Positions 45,486-54,359 of a stretch of DNA of 64,000 nt are shown piece after piece. The DNA lies in assembly GCA_022340285.1 (NCBI GenBank), contig JAJDOG010000079.1, positions 1 to 64,000 on the forward strand. Direction: 5' to 3'. A model generated the notes under the pieces. That model had not been told where the DNA came from, ran no database searches, and saw only the letters and a program-made list of their open reading frames with translations. The number at the start of each line of letters is the position of its first letter. Position 1 is the stretch's first letter. This stretch comes from Betaproteobacteria bacterium (GTDB lineage Bacteria; Pseudomonadota; Gammaproteobacteria; Burkholderiales; SG8-39). Both the position numbers and the translations under genes were made by a program.

Positions 45486-46721
45486 ATGAAACCCATCCTA
45501 TCTGCCATCCTTGTCGCGGCCGGGCTCTCGCTCGGTCTTTCCGGCACGGCCGCCGCGAAGTCGTCGGACGAGACAACGTCGGGGCAGGGCGCGACCGGAA
45601 CTCACGAGGCGTCATCCGGGCATATGGACGGCGCGGCCTCTCGCGGCAGCGTGCAGGTCACGGGCAAAATCGTGGATGCGTTCACGGAGTTTGCCGGCTC
45701 GCAGGAGAACGCCACGAGCCTCGTGACCGGACTGCAGACCGGCAGCGAAATCACGCTTAGGGGATCGGGCGGTACCGGTACGGGCGGGCGCGATGCGGCG
45801 GGCAAGCCGGGGTCGACGACGTTCACCCCGCCTACCAGCTCGATGGGTAACGGCAACGTCTACATATCGCTCGCCTTGGCGAAAGATCAGCTCGCGAGCT
45901 TTGGCATCGACAGCCCGACTCCGCAGCAGATCAAGGCCGCATTGAATGGCGGCACGGTCAGCACCGAAGGGGTTGGCACGATGGAACTCCCGGGCGTCCT
46001 GCAGATGCGCGCCGACGGCATGGGCTGGGGCCGGATCGCGCAGGCGCAGGGTACCAAGCTCGGATGGGTAATGAGCGCGATGAAGTCTTCCAGTGCGATG
46101 CCTCTCGAGAATGTCGCGTCGACGTCTTCCGATATGACCGTCGTGTCGGACACCGGCACCGGGGGGCGCGCGGCAGCGGGTAAATCCACGGAACCTTCCG
46201 GCACGACGCCGGAGTCGGGTATCACCACGGCCACGGGCGGCCGCGTTGCCGCGAGCAAGGGCTCCAGCAGTGCGAATGGCCATGGCGTCGTCGACGCGGC
46301 GAACGGGGCGCATGGCAAGTCCGGGGCAGAGCATTCGAATGCGGGCCGCGGCATCCACAACGCGCTGGGCGGGAACGCTGCGTCCGGTAATGCGTATGCC
46401 TACGGCAAGGCCAAGAGTCACGGTGTGAGCACTGCGACCGGTGCGACCGCCGGCGCCACGTTGGCAGGGGCCGGCATCGTCAACGCCGGCGGTGGGGGTC
46501 ATGGCAACTCAGCCGCCGCGGCAGGTATGGTCAGTGGCAGTGGCGGCGGTTACGGCCAGACAGCGGCCGTGGCCACGGCTGCGGCTGCAGGTGTGTCGTC
46601 CCAGAGCGGCGCCGGCATTGTCAGCGCGGCCGGCGGGCATGGCAATGGGAACGCGTACGCGCATGGTCATCGCCGCGGCCACGGCCACGGATACGGGCAC
46701 TGGCACGGACGCGGGAAGTAA
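45486..46721 (+). CDS. Secreted low-complexity protein with a His/Gly-rich tail
   Basis: A 411-aa exported protein. A signal peptide ends near GTAAA-KS. Residues about 115-210 form an ordered part that includes MRADGMGWGRIAQAQGTKLG, a motif seen in other secreted proteins of Gram-negatives. Around it are three copies of a GTGGRxAAGK-like unit (GTGGRDAAGK, GTGGRAAAGK, ATGGRVAASK). The last third is Gly/Ala/Ser-rich and ends HGHRRGHGHGYGHWHGRGK, a likely metal-binding tail. GGAG lies eight bases before the ATG. It follows the DUF3568 lipoprotein gene by 11 bases, so the two may act together at the cell surface. Confidence 0.8.
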   Translation: MKPILSAILVAAGLSLGLSGTAAAKSSDETTSGQGATGTHEASSGHMDGAASRGSVQVTGKIVDAFTEFAGSQENATSLVTGLQTGSEITLRGSGGTGTGGRDAAGKPGSTTFTPPTSSMGNGNVYISLALAKDQLASFGIDSPTPQQIKAALNGGTVSTEGVGTMELPGVLQMRADGMGWGRIAQAQGTKLGWVMSAMKSSSAMPLENVASTSSDMTVVSDTGTGGRAAAGKSTEPSGTTPESGITTATGGRVAASKGSSSANGHGVVDAANGAHGKSGAEHSNAGRGIHNALGGNAASGNAYAYGKAKSHGVSTATGATAGATLAGAGIVNAGGGGHGNSAAAAGMVSGSGGGYGQTAAVATAAAAGVSSQSGAGIVSAAGGHGNGNAYAHGHRRGHGHGYGHWHGRGK

Positions 46722-46793
46722 GTCTCCTTAGAACACTTCCCCAGTCTCTCATCGCGAGGGGCGGCAGCGAAGTCCCGGCCGCCCGCGACCTCC

Positions 46794-47468
46794 TCAAACT
46801 GCCACGAACGGCTTGTCCTTGACCGACGCGGCGAAGCCGTAGAAAACCTCGTTCACCTTTGGCCAGCTCGGCAAGGCCTTGATCTTGCCCATCCAGCGCG
46901 TGATGTTCGGGTACTTGGCGTAGTTGCAGCGAACGATTTCGCCCAGCCCGATGATCTCGCCGCCCTGATAGTCCGCAATCGTGATCGCGTCGCCGGTCAG
47001 ATACGCCTTCTTCGGGCCGATGAGCTTCTCGTCGAGGATCTTCAGCCAGTTCTCCGTACGCTCCTTGTGCCATGCGAGCGTGCCCTTCTGCATCTCTTCG
47101 GACGGGCGCTGGTGGTTGGGAAAGATCTGCGGGTAGACGAGGCCGTAGGCGAGATCCTTATAGATGTTGCTGTTGAACCAGTCCATCATCTCGTTGACGC
47201 GTGCGCGCGCCCGAAGCTCGGTCGGGTACGCAGGCGACTTGCACTTTTCGGCGATGTACCTGAGGATCGACGCGCTCTCAGTGAGCCGGAAATCACCGTC
47301 CTCGAGCATGGGAACCAACTTGTTGGGATTCATGTCGGAGTAAGGCGGCTTCATGTGCTCGCCGGTCATGAGGTCGATGACCTGGAGTTCGCATTTCTCG
47401 CCACACTCCTCGGCGCCGAGCCACGCGATTCGGCTGGTAGTGGAAACCGGATGATAGTAGAGCTTCAT
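46794..47468 (-). CDS. Glutathione S-transferase family protein
   Basis: A 224-aa GST. The N-terminal thioredoxin-like domain begins KLYYHPVSTTSRIAWLG, with the Ser/Thr near residue 9 as candidate glutathione activator. NKLVPMLEDGDFRLTESASILRYIAEK contains the cis-Pro and the glutathione-binding Glu-Ser. The all-helical C-terminal domain follows from about residue 90, with TGDAITIADYQG. GGAGG lies eight bases before the ATG. A maleylpyruvate isomerase role could fit the gentisate-like neighbours but cannot be read from motifs. Confidence 0.85.
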   Translation of the reverse strand: MKLYYHPVSTTSRIAWLGAEECGEKCELQVIDLMTGEHMKPPYSDMNPNKLVPMLEDGDFRLTESASILRYIAEKCKSPAYPTELRARARVNEMMDWFNSNIYKDLAYGLVYPQIFPNHQRPSEEMQKGTLAWHKERTENWLKILDEKLIGPKKAYLTGDAITIADYQGGEIIGLGEIVRCNYAKYPNITRWMGKIKALPSWPKVNEVFYGFAASVKDKPFVAV

Positions 47469-47691
47469 GGCGCATCCTCCTTGGTTGGGTGAACACGTTC
47501 CTGACCTTGTTCCGCCGGAAGAGTTGTAGCCGTCTCCGGGGCGCCCTATCGGCCATTCCCCGCGGAGAGGTCTGCGCGAGTGATAGCATGACGGCTGCTC
47601 GAAATAAAGCGGTCAGCAAAGTCGGCTCGGCCGGGCGTTCATGCGACGGGAGGGATCCCACTTCCACTCCCGCCCTAAAAGGAGAACCCGC

Positions 47692-48687
47692 GTGAAAGTA
47701 GTCACTTATCGGCAGGGCGGCGAAGCACGGCTCGGTTTCGTTGTAGGGAGTGCGGTGATCGATGCGCTGGGGGCGCTGCCTCGTGCGGATGCGCCGGAGC
47801 GCGTCTTTTTCGCGAGCGCGCTCGCCTTCATCCGCGCGGGGGCTGCGGGGCGGCGGGCGGCGGGGCGCCTGATCGCCGATGCGCCGGCGGCCGCCCGACT
47901 TCCGCTCGCCTCGGTGCAGCTCGCCGCGCCCCTCATGCCTTCGACCATCCTGTGCAGTGGCAGCAACTATCACGATCACAACAAGGAAAAGGCCGCGGCG
48001 CCGATTTCGGGCAAGGAGCCCGAGTTTTTCGTGAAGACGTCGGACTGCGTAATCGGACCCGACGAGACCATCGTGTACGACGAAGTGCTGACGAGAAAGC
48101 TCGATGCCGAAACCGAACTCGCGATCGTGATTGGGGAACCCGGTCGGCATATTCCGGTGGAGCGCGCGCTGGACCACGTCTTCGGCTACACCATCGTGAA
48201 CGACGTCACCGCGCGCGATCGCCAGGTTCGCAAGAAGCCCGACGGCTCTCATTGGTACGAGCTTGGCCGGGGCAAGGTATTCGATACCGCGGCGCCGACC
48301 GGACCGTGGATCGTCACCGCGGACGAGATCGGAGATCCGCAGAACCTGCGCCTGCGCACGCGCATCAACGGCGAGCTCCGCCAGTCCGCCTCGACCGGAA
48401 ACATGATCTGGTCGTGCGCCGAGCTCATCCATTTCTTCTCGATCAACCTGACGCTGCGGCCGGGCATGATGATCATCACCGGCACGCCGGGCGGGACGGC
48501 ATGGTCGGTCGACCCCGAGCTCGGCGGCAAGTGGGTCGGCGGCGACGGGTCGGAAACCCTGGTCGCTGCCAAGGGGTATCTGCGTCCGGGGGACGTGATC
48601 GAGTGCGAGCTCGAGAAGATCGGCGTGCTGCGGAATCGCGTGGATGTTGAGCATGGCGCTGCATCCACTGCCCGTCTCGAGTCGTAA
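47692..48687 (+). CDS. Fumarylacetoacetate hydrolase family protein
   Basis: A 331-aa FAH-fold enzyme. MPSTILCSGSNYHDHNKE, then KTSDCVIGPDETI, LDAETELAIVIG (metal-binding Glu/Asp), GYTIVNDVTARDRQ and ITGTPGG are all present. Relatives hydrolyse fumarylpyruvate, acylpyruvates or 2-oxo-hept-3-ene-dioate in aromatic pathways. The GTG start has AAGGAG seven bases upstream. Together with the FAD monooxygenase at 40.4 kb and the GST at 46.8 kb it could form the tail of a gentisate route; no gentisate dioxygenase is visible. Confidence 0.87.
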   Translation: MKVVTYRQGGEARLGFVVGSAVIDALGALPRADAPERVFFASALAFIRAGAAGRRAAGRLIADAPAAARLPLASVQLAAPLMPSTILCSGSNYHDHNKEKAAAPISGKEPEFFVKTSDCVIGPDETIVYDEVLTRKLDAETELAIVIGEPGRHIPVERALDHVFGYTIVNDVTARDRQVRKKPDGSHWYELGRGKVFDTAAPTGPWIVTADEIGDPQNLRLRTRINGELRQSASTGNMIWSCAELIHFFSINLTLRPGMMIITGTPGGTAWSVDPELGGKWVGGDGSETLVAAKGYLRPGDVIECELEKIGVLRNRVDVEHGAASTARLES

Positions 48688-48739
48688 CAGGAGGGATAGG
48701 ATTCGAGGAACGCCTGCAACAGCTCGTATGGAGGCACGC

Positions 48740-49303
48740 ATGACAAGACGGGATCTCTTGAACGCACTGCTCGCGACAGGTGCCTGGGCCGTGGTGCCGC
48801 GCATCGGGCGCGCCGCGCCGCCGACCGACATGAAGGGCATCGAGGCGCTGCAGCAGGAGTGGAAGATGCTGCTCGCAGCCGATGCGAAGGTTCCCCTGCC
48901 CACCGAGCCGCTCACGCTATCCGACGAGGCGTGGCGCAAGCGGCTGGAGGCCAAGCAGTATTACGTGTTGCGCGAGGAAGGGACCGAAGCCTCCGGCGCC
49001 AGTCCGCTCAACAACGAGAAGCGACCTGGCGTGTTTGCGTGTGCCGGATGCGGCCTGCCGCTCTTCACATCGGCGATGAAGTACGAGAGCGGCACGGGGT
49101 GGCCGAGTTTCTTCACGACCATCCCGGGCGTCTTCGCCACCAAGACCGACTACAAGATCATCTTTCCGCGCACCGAGTATCACTGCATCCGGTGCGGCGG
49201 CCATCAGGGTCATGTGTTCGACGACGGGCCGCCGCCGACCGGCAAGCGCTGGTGCAACAACGGTGTGGCGCTCAAGTTCATTCCGAAGACCGGTAACGCC
49301 TGA
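48740..49303 (+). CDS. msrB: Peptide-methionine (R)-S-oxide reductase, putatively Tat-exported
   Basis: A 187-aa MsrB with an N-terminal export signal. It starts MTRRDLLNALLATGAW, a twin-Arg followed by a hydrophobic stretch and IGRAAP, which looks like a Tat signal. The zinc is held by two CxxC pairs (CAGCG and CIRCGG), ESGTGWPSFF is the substrate loop and RWCNNG carries the catalytic Cys. It would repair oxidised Met in the periplasm. The ATG at 48740 is used because GGAGG is five bases upstream; an ATG at 48728 is too close to that site. Confidence 0.88.
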   Translation: MTRRDLLNALLATGAWAVVPRIGRAAPPTDMKGIEALQQEWKMLLAADAKVPLPTEPLTLSDEAWRKRLEAKQYYVLREEGTEASGASPLNNEKRPGVFACAGCGLPLFTSAMKYESGTGWPSFFTTIPGVFATKTDYKIIFPRTEYHCIRCGGHQGHVFDDGPPPTGKRWCNNGVALKFIPKTGNA

Positions 49304-49308
49304 CGCGC

Positions 49309-49339
49309 GCGCCAGGGCGGAGCTGATACGCCCTGGCGC
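49309..49339 (+). terminator. Hairpin after msrB
   Basis: GCGCCAGGGCG and CGCCCTGGCGC form a perfect 11-bp stem around a nine-base loop, beginning six bases after the msrB stop. There is no T tract on either side. It lies between two converging genes and could serve both. Confidence 0.55.
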
Positions 49340-49378
49340 AGCGCCGCTTGTCTCGGACATCGGCCGGCGCCGGTGTGG

Positions 49379-50176
49379 CTACGCCGCTATGGACATCATC
49401 TTCTCGAGGGCGACCTGATCGGGCCCCTCGAAGCGCGGCGCACGGCTTGCCGCTGCGAGACTCGCGAGCAGTGACTCGGTCATCCGGTCCGCGGGCGGCA
49501 GGTGGCCGCTGAGGATCGCGTCGGGCGCGAGCCGACGCACCACGTCGAGCGCCGCGCTCAGCTTGTGCTCGTTGATCATTTCTAGCCAGGGTGCGTCGAC
49601 AGTCGCCCAGGTGACGAGCCCGTCACGCAGTGCAGTCGCTGGAATGGCCCCCGCAGTTTCGGCCGGTTCCTGCATCAGCGCGCCAAAGGAGTCCGCGGAG
49701 AATAGTGTCCGGGTCCTCGTGTCGAACAGCCCCGTCGTTTCCGGCGCGTCGAACGTGGGCGGCTGCACGGCAAAGAGCTCGCGGTCCCCGATTTCCAGGC
49801 GTTGCCCGGGCTTGACGAGGTAGACCCGGTCTACGGGAAGTCCCAGCAGGCCGAGCTTGCCCATTCCGAGATAGGTCGTGATCACGCGCGTCCGCGGTGC
49901 CTCGGCCAGAACCGCGGCGAGGTTTCCGACGTGATCCGGGTCGGTGTGGGTCAGCCAGATCCAGCGGATGTCCCGCGGATCAATCACGGCGCGCAGGCTG
50001 CTCATGAAATCGTCGCGCAGTGCCGCGATGCCGGTGTCGATCAGCGTCGGCTGTGCACCGCGGATCAGGAATGAATTCACGGGCAGCACCCCGTAGCCGG
50101 GGACAGGAATGTACGCGCCGAGGAGGTGGGTGTCCGGGACGACCGTTCGCGGGTGAAACATCGTCGGTAGTTGCAT
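49379..50176 (-). CDS. MBL-fold metallo-hydrolase
   Basis: A 265-aa metallo-beta-lactamase-fold protein. LIDTGI and the metal motif WLTHTDPDHVGN (HxDxDH, His77-Asp79-Asp81-His82) are clear. FSADSFGA and ILSGHLPP give the later Asp and His ligands. The HTDPDH form and the F(D)APETTGL stretch resemble the diiron domain of flavodiiron proteins, though no flavodoxin domain follows. AAAGGAG lies six bases upstream. It is transcribed divergently from a TetR gene through overlapping promoters with an 18-bp operator, so its expression is probably repressed by that TetR. Confidence 0.86.
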   Translation of the reverse strand: MQLPTMFHPRTVVPDTHLLGAYIPVPGYGVLPVNSFLIRGAQPTLIDTGIAALRDDFMSSLRAVIDPRDIRWIWLTHTDPDHVGNLAAVLAEAPRTRVITTYLGMGKLGLLGLPVDRVYLVKPGQRLEIGDRELFAVQPPTFDAPETTGLFDTRTRTLFSADSFGALMQEPAETAGAIPATALRDGLVTWATVDAPWLEMINEHKLSAALDVVRRLAPDAILSGHLPPADRMTESLLASLAAASRAPRFEGPDQVALEKMMSIAA

Positions 50177-50248
50177 GGCGTTCTCCTTTCAACGGGTTGA
50201 TTCGGTGAGGGTCTGCCGGCCGCTGCCGGTGGACCTCCCCCCATTACG

Positions 50249-50266
50249 GTGAACATATATGTTCAC
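50249..50266. promoter_or_regulatory. Perfect 18-bp palindromic TetR operator
   Basis: GTGAACATATATGTTCAC is an exact palindrome. It begins about where transcription of the MBL gene would start, so a bound repressor would block that promoter. A second, degenerate copy is at 50312. The adjacent tetR gene is the obvious source of the repressor. Confidence 0.85.
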
Positions 50267-50274
50267 TGGAATGA

Positions 50275-50304
50275 AGCGTAGCAAAGGGCCCAGGCGCTTG
50301 TCAA
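50275..50304 (-). promoter_or_regulatory. Promoter for the MBL-fold gene
   Basis: On the minus strand a consensus -35 TTGACA (50304-50299) is followed by an 18-base spacer and a -10 TACGCT (50280-50275). Transcription should begin near 50268, at the edge of the 18-bp operator. The -35 overlaps the -35 of the divergent tetR promoter. Confidence 0.6.
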
Positions 50305-50326
50305 TACTTCAGTGAACATATATGAT
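50298..50326 (+). promoter_or_regulatory. Promoter for the tetR gene
   Basis: TTGTCA (50298-50303), a 17-base spacer and TATGAT (50321-50326) make a good sigma-70 promoter. The predicted start of transcription, near 50333, falls at the ATG used by tetR (50334), so the message would be leaderless. Confidence 0.65.
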
Positions 50327-50329
50327 TAT
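50312..50329. promoter_or_regulatory. Second, imperfect TetR operator over the tetR -10 box
   Basis: GTGAACATATATGATTAT keeps the first 13 bases of the perfect operator at 50249 and matches 15 of 18 overall. It covers the -10 box of the tetR promoter, which would give weaker autorepression. Center-to-center spacing between the two operators is 63 bp, six helical turns. Confidence 0.7.
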
Positions 50330-50333
50330 CGAA

Positions 50334-50981
50334 ATGAAGAAGCGCCCCTACACGCTCAAGCGCCGCGCCGCGCTGCAGGAAGAGACGCGCGCCCGCATCG
50401 TCGAGGCCGCGATGGCCTTGCACGAGGAACTCGGTCCGCGCAACACGACCATCAGCGCGATCGCCGGGCGGGCGGGCGTGCAGCGGCTGACCGTCTATCG
50501 CCACTTTCCCGACGAGCGCAGCCTGCTCGTCGCCTGCTCGTCGCATTGGCTCGATCTACACCCCCCGCCGGATCCGGCGGACTGGCAGGGCATCACCGAA
50601 CGCGGCGCACGCACGCGCATTGCGATTGCGCGTCTCTACGGCTACTTTCGTCGCACCGAGCGGATGTGGCGCAGCTCGTACCGCGACGAGGACGAGGTGC
50701 CAGCGCTCAAGGCAATCATGCAGGCGCCGCGCGATTATCTGCGTCGCGTGCGCGACGATCTCGTCACGGCCTGGGCCCCGTCACCCGAGGCGAGCCGTGT
50801 CGTGAAGGCAGTCATCGGTCACTGCGTCCAGTTCTCGAGTTGGGAGTCGCTGGATCGCGAGGGACTGACCGATGCGGAGATGGCCGATGCCATCACGCAG
50901 TGGCTGGGGGCACTGTGCTCGTCCGCGCGGGGACGACACGCCACGAAGTCGCGCGCGGGGAGAAGCCGCGCGTCAGGATGA
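50334..50981 (+). CDS. TetR-family transcriptional regulator
   Basis: A 215-aa regulator. The N-terminal helix-turn-helix ([28 protein letters not shown], about residues 35-65) is typical TetR. The C-terminal ligand domain is helical and Trp-containing ([15 protein letters not shown]). The ATG at 50334 is preferred because the promoter places the transcript start there; the ATG at 50322 would lie inside the -10 box. There is no ribosome site. Two operator copies flank the divergent promoters, so it likely represses the MBL-fold gene and itself. The stop region overlaps the converging aldolase gene by nine bases. Confidence 0.88.
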   Translation: MKKRPYTLKRRAALQEETRARIVEAAMALHEELGPRNTTISAIAGRAGVQRLTVYRHFPDERSLLVACSSHWLDLHPPPDPADWQGITERGARTRIAIARLYGYFRRTERMWRSSYRDEDEVPALKAIMQAPRDYLRRVRDDLVTAWAPSPEASRVVKAVIGHCVQFSSWESLDREGLTDAEMADAITQWLGALCSSARGRHATKSRAGRSRASG

Positions 50982-51869
50982 TCCGAGCGCTCCGACGCCC
51001 GCGAGCGAGCGACGTACTTCCTCCACGCCTTCTGCGGACAGGGCGGCTTGCGGCGGGAGCGGTGCGCCGACCTCGTAGCCCTGGAGCTGCAGACCGCCCT
51101 TGATACAGGCCGCAAGGTTGTGCTTCGCGAAGGCCTGGTTGAGGTCCCACAGGCGGCGCTGAAGCGCCATGGCCTCGTCCCACGCGCCTTGTCGGCATAG
51201 GTCATAGAGCGCGATGCTCTGGCGCGGCACGAGGCACGCCGGCCCGGCCATCCAGCCGACGCCTCCGATCAGCATGACGCATGCGGGAATGTGCGCCGAA
51301 GCGGAAAAGACCTTCATCCGGTCGCCGACGCGATTGATGATCGAGAGCAGCCGCCCCGTGTTGAAAGAAGCGTCCTTGATGTAGCCGACATTGGGGATGC
51401 GGCTCAGCCGGTCAATCACGGGGAGGCTGAGATCCGAGCGTTGGAAGTTGGGATTCGTGTAGAGCACCAGGGGAAGCGCGACCGCCTCGGCGATGGTCTT
51501 GAAGTACTCGAAGACGCCGTCGTCGGGGACCGGGAAATAGGCCTCGAGAATGGCGAGGATGCCGTCGCAGCCGAGCGCCTGCATCTCGCGAGCCTGCGAT
51601 GCAGCGTCCGCATTCGTCGTGGCAGCGACGCCCGCGACGACCGGCACGCGGCCATTCGCCGCTTCGACCACGACCTCGACGATGCGGCGCTTCTGCGGCC
51701 ACGAGAGATAGGCGAACTCGCCGGTCGATCCGAGCGGCGTCAGGCCATGTACGCCCGACTCGATGAGATCGTCGCACAGGCGCGCCAGGACCTCGCCCAT
51801 GACCGCGCCGGAAGCATCGATCGGTGAGACGAGATAGGGAAAAACGCCGTGGAATTGACGCTTGCTCAT
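50973..51869 (-). CDS. Dihydrodipicolinate synthase/N-acetylneuraminate lyase family aldolase
   Basis: A 298-aa TIM-barrel class I aldolase. [15 protein letters not shown] is the substrate loop (GSTGE), LVLYTNP provides the catalytic Tyr and YIKDASFN the Schiff-base Lys. The family condenses or cleaves pyruvate with an aldehyde. True DapA usually has the same motifs, but the lack of lysine genes nearby and the second-half divergence favour another keto-acid aldolase. The start ATG at 51869 is the last before the conserved start and lacks a strong ribosome site. Confidence 0.83.
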   Translation of the reverse strand: MSKRQFHGVFPYLVSPIDASGAVMGEVLARLCDDLIESGVHGLTPLGSTGEFAYLSWPQKRRIVEVVVEAANGRVPVVAGVAATTNADAASQAREMQALGCDGILAILEAYFPVPDDGVFEYFKTIAEAVALPLVLYTNPNFQRSDLSLPVIDRLSRIPNVGYIKDASFNTGRLLSIINRVGDRMKVFSASAHIPACVMLIGGVGWMAGPACLVPRQSIALYDLCRQGAWDEAMALQRRLWDLNQAFAKHNLAACIKGGLQLQGYEVGAPLPPQAALSAEGVEEVRRSLAGVGALGSS

Positions 51870-51970
51870 CCGGGAGTCCCGTCGCGCATTTCGGGACCTC
51901 CATCCTACCGCGTCGCCCGCAACGCGCCGCGTGCTAGATTCTTCCACCGTTCCCGGCCGGATAGCGATCG

Positions 51971-52549
51971 ATGTCGACCCTTCGCGTGCTCGTGCTCTAC
52001 GCCCATCCCAACCATGACATGTCGCGCACCAACCGCGTGCTGCGTGCGGCCATCGAAGGGCTCGCGGGCGTGACGGTGCACGACCTGTACGATTGCTATC
52101 CCCATCTGTTCGTCGATGTACGCCGCGAGCAGCGGCTCCTGCTCGAGCACGACGTGCTCGTGTTCCAGCACCCCATGCAGTGGTACAGCGCGCCGGCGAT
52201 CGTGAAGGAATGGGAAGACAGCGTGCTCGAGAACGGCTGGGCCTACGGCGAGGGCGGCGACAAGCTGCGCGGCAAGCACTTCATGCAGGCGGTCAGCACG
52301 GGCGGTCACTCGGAGTCGTACCGGCATGGCGGCAAGGCGCACTTCACCATTCCCGAGCTGCTCCGCCCGTTCGAGCAGATGGCCCACTACTGCGGAATGG
52401 TGTACCTGCCACCGTTCGTCACCCACGACGCGAGGGATACCGCCGACAGCGAAATCGCCACCCAGGCCGTACGCTATCGTGCGCTGTTGGAAGCGATTCA
52501 TCGTGGCGACGTCCCGGCGCCGTTCCACACGATTCCCGCGGAGGACTGA
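51971..52549 (+). CDS. kefF: KefF-like NAD(P)H:quinone oxidoreductase
   Basis: A 192-aa flavodoxin-fold protein. [18 protein letters not shown] binds the FMN phosphate, and [27 protein letters not shown] and [13 protein letters not shown] are typical of the KefF/MdaB group. In E. coli KefF is the cytoplasmic partner that is needed for full activity of the KefC potassium efflux system during electrophile stress. KefC is encoded three bases downstream. Confidence 0.9.
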   Translation: MSTLRVLVLYAHPNHDMSRTNRVLRAAIEGLAGVTVHDLYDCYPHLFVDVRREQRLLLEHDVLVFQHPMQWYSAPAIVKEWEDSVLENGWAYGEGGDKLRGKHFMQAVSTGGHSESYRHGGKAHFTIPELLRPFEQMAHYCGMVYLPPFVTHDARDTADSEIATQAVRYRALLEAIHRGDVPAPFHTIPAED

Positions 52550-52551
52550 TC

Positions 52552-54345
52552 GTGGCGCAGGATTTTCTCTCCCAGCTGCTCGTCTACCTCGCAGCGGCGG
52601 TGATCGTGGTGCCGGTGGTGAAGCGCCTCGGGCTCGGCTCGGTGCTCGGATTTCTCGTCGCGGGCATCTTCATCGGGCCCTGGGGCTTCCAGCTCATCTC
52701 GGGCGTGGACACGATCCTGCAATTCGCGGAGATCGGCGTGGCGCTCCTGCTCTTCCTCGTCGGCCTGGAGCTCGAGCCGCGCCGGCTCTGGAGCATGCGC
52801 CGGTCTGTTTTCGGCCTGGGCGGCGCACAGATCGCCATCACCGTCGCCGCCGTTGCGGCGATCGCGTATGCGCTTGGCCAGCCCCTGACGGTCGGGATCG
52901 TCGCCGGCATGGGATTCGCCATGTCCTCGACGGCGATCGTGCTCGCGACGCTCGCCGAGAAGAACCTGCTGCCGACCCCCTCGGGACAGGCTTCGTTCGC
53001 TGTGCTCCTCGCGCAGGACCTCGCGGTGATTCCCCTTCTGCTGCTCCTCGCGCTCCTTGCACCCGGGGAGAAGGGCGCCGAGTTCGATTCGCTCGTCGCG
53101 GCGAAGGCAATCGGCATGGTGGTCGCGGTCATCCTCGTCGGGCGCCATCTGCTGCGGCCCGTCCTGCGCTACATCGCCAACACGCACCTGCGCGAGATCT
53201 TCATCGCATTCTCGCTGCTGCTGGTGCTCGGCACCGCGTCGCTCGTGCACTGGGTGGGGCTGTCGCTGGCGCTCGGCACTTTTCTGGCTGGGGTCCTGCT
53301 CGCCGATTCGGAGTACCGGCACGAGCTCGAGCTCGACATCGAGCCGTTCAAGGGCCTCCTGCTGGGTCTCTTCTTCATCGCCGTGGGCATGTCCGTCGAC
53401 GTCGGCCTCTTCGCACGCGCCACGCACGTCGTGGCGGGTCTCGCGCTCGGCGTGGTCATGCTCAAGATCGCCCTGCTCTTCCCGCTCGCGCGGCTCTTCG
53501 GGATTTCTGGGCGCGATGCAGTGATCTTTGCGCTGATGCTTTCGCAGGCGGGCGAGTTCGCCTTCGTGCTCTTCGGTGCCGCGGGCGCGCAACGCATCCT
53601 GCCGCGCGAGACAGTTGCTCTCCTTACCGCCGCCGTCACGGCCTCAATGCTCACGACGCCCTTCCTGCTATTCGCCTACGAACGGTTCATCGCGCCGCGT
53701 CTTGCGCGCGGCCCTGAGCGCGCCGCCGACCTGATCGAGGAGCACCACCCGGTGATCGTGGCCGGCTTCGGGCGATTCGGCCAGATCGTCGTGCGGCTGC
53801 TGCTGGGTCGCGGCATCGGCGCCACGGTCATCGACCACGACCCGAACCAGATCGATCTGGTCCGCCGCTTCGGCTGGAAGGCATACTACGGCGACGTCAC
53901 CCGGCTCGATCTTCTCGAACGGGCAGGCGCCGCCGAGGCGAAGCTCTTGATCGTTGCCGTGGATAATCCGGACACGGCGCGGGCCGCCGTCCGGCTCGCC
54001 CGCAGCCGCTATCCGAATCTCGCAGTGCTCGTCCGGGCGCACGATCGCACCGACGCCTACGAGTATGTCGAGCTCGGCGTGCCCGCGATCCGCGAGACGT
54101 TCGGATCTGCGGTCGAGGCAGGCGAGCGCGCGCTGGAGATGCTCGGCGTCGGGGCACATTCCGCGTGGCGATTCGCCCAGTGGTTCCGGCGGCACGACGA
54201 GGAAGAGATCGCGCTGCTCGCCGCGCACCGGCACGACCAGAAGCAATTGATCGAGCGTACCCAGAAGGCGCGCGACGACCTCGAGCAACTTCTGCGCGAC
54301 GAGGAAGGGCGAATCCGCCGTGGCGGCGAAGGGGGATGGGACTGA
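52552..54345 (+). CDS. kefC: Glutathione-regulated potassium efflux system protein KefC
   Basis: A 597-aa inner-membrane antiporter. The first 380 residues hold about twelve to thirteen helices (FLVAGIFIGPWGFQLI, GMGFAMSSTAIVLATL, LLAQDLAVIPLLLLL, FFIAVGMSVDVGLF) of the CPA2 K+/H+ exchange fold. An RCK/TrkA-N domain starts near 397 with VIVAGFGRFGQIVVRLLL. A charged helical tail follows. Potassium efflux and cytoplasmic acidification protect against toxic electrophiles; the domain is held closed by glutathione. The GTG start has GAGGA seven bases upstream. The aromatic neighbours make electrophile stress plausible. Confidence 0.92.
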   Translation: MAQDFLSQLLVYLAAAVIVVPVVKRLGLGSVLGFLVAGIFIGPWGFQLISGVDTILQFAEIGVALLLFLVGLELEPRRLWSMRRSVFGLGGAQIAITVAAVAAIAYALGQPLTVGIVAGMGFAMSSTAIVLATLAEKNLLPTPSGQASFAVLLAQDLAVIPLLLLLALLAPGEKGAEFDSLVAAKAIGMVVAVILVGRHLLRPVLRYIANTHLREIFIAFSLLLVLGTASLVHWVGLSLALGTFLAGVLLADSEYRHELELDIEPFKGLLLGLFFIAVGMSVDVGLFARATHVVAGLALGVVMLKIALLFPLARLFGISGRDAVIFALMLSQAGEFAFVLFGAAGAQRILPRETVALLTAAVTASMLTTPFLLFAYERFIAPRLARGPERAADLIEEHHPVIVAGFGRFGQIVVRLLLGRGIGATVIDHDPNQIDLVRRFGWKAYYGDVTRLDLLERAGAAEAKLLIVAVDNPDTARAAVRLARSRYPNLAVLVRAHDRTDAYEYVELGVPAIRETFGSAVEAGERALEMLGVGAHSAWRFAQWFRRHDEEEIALLAAHRHDQKQLIERTQKARDDLEQLLRDEEGRIRRGGEGGWD

Positions 54346-54359
54346 GCGATCGACCAGGC

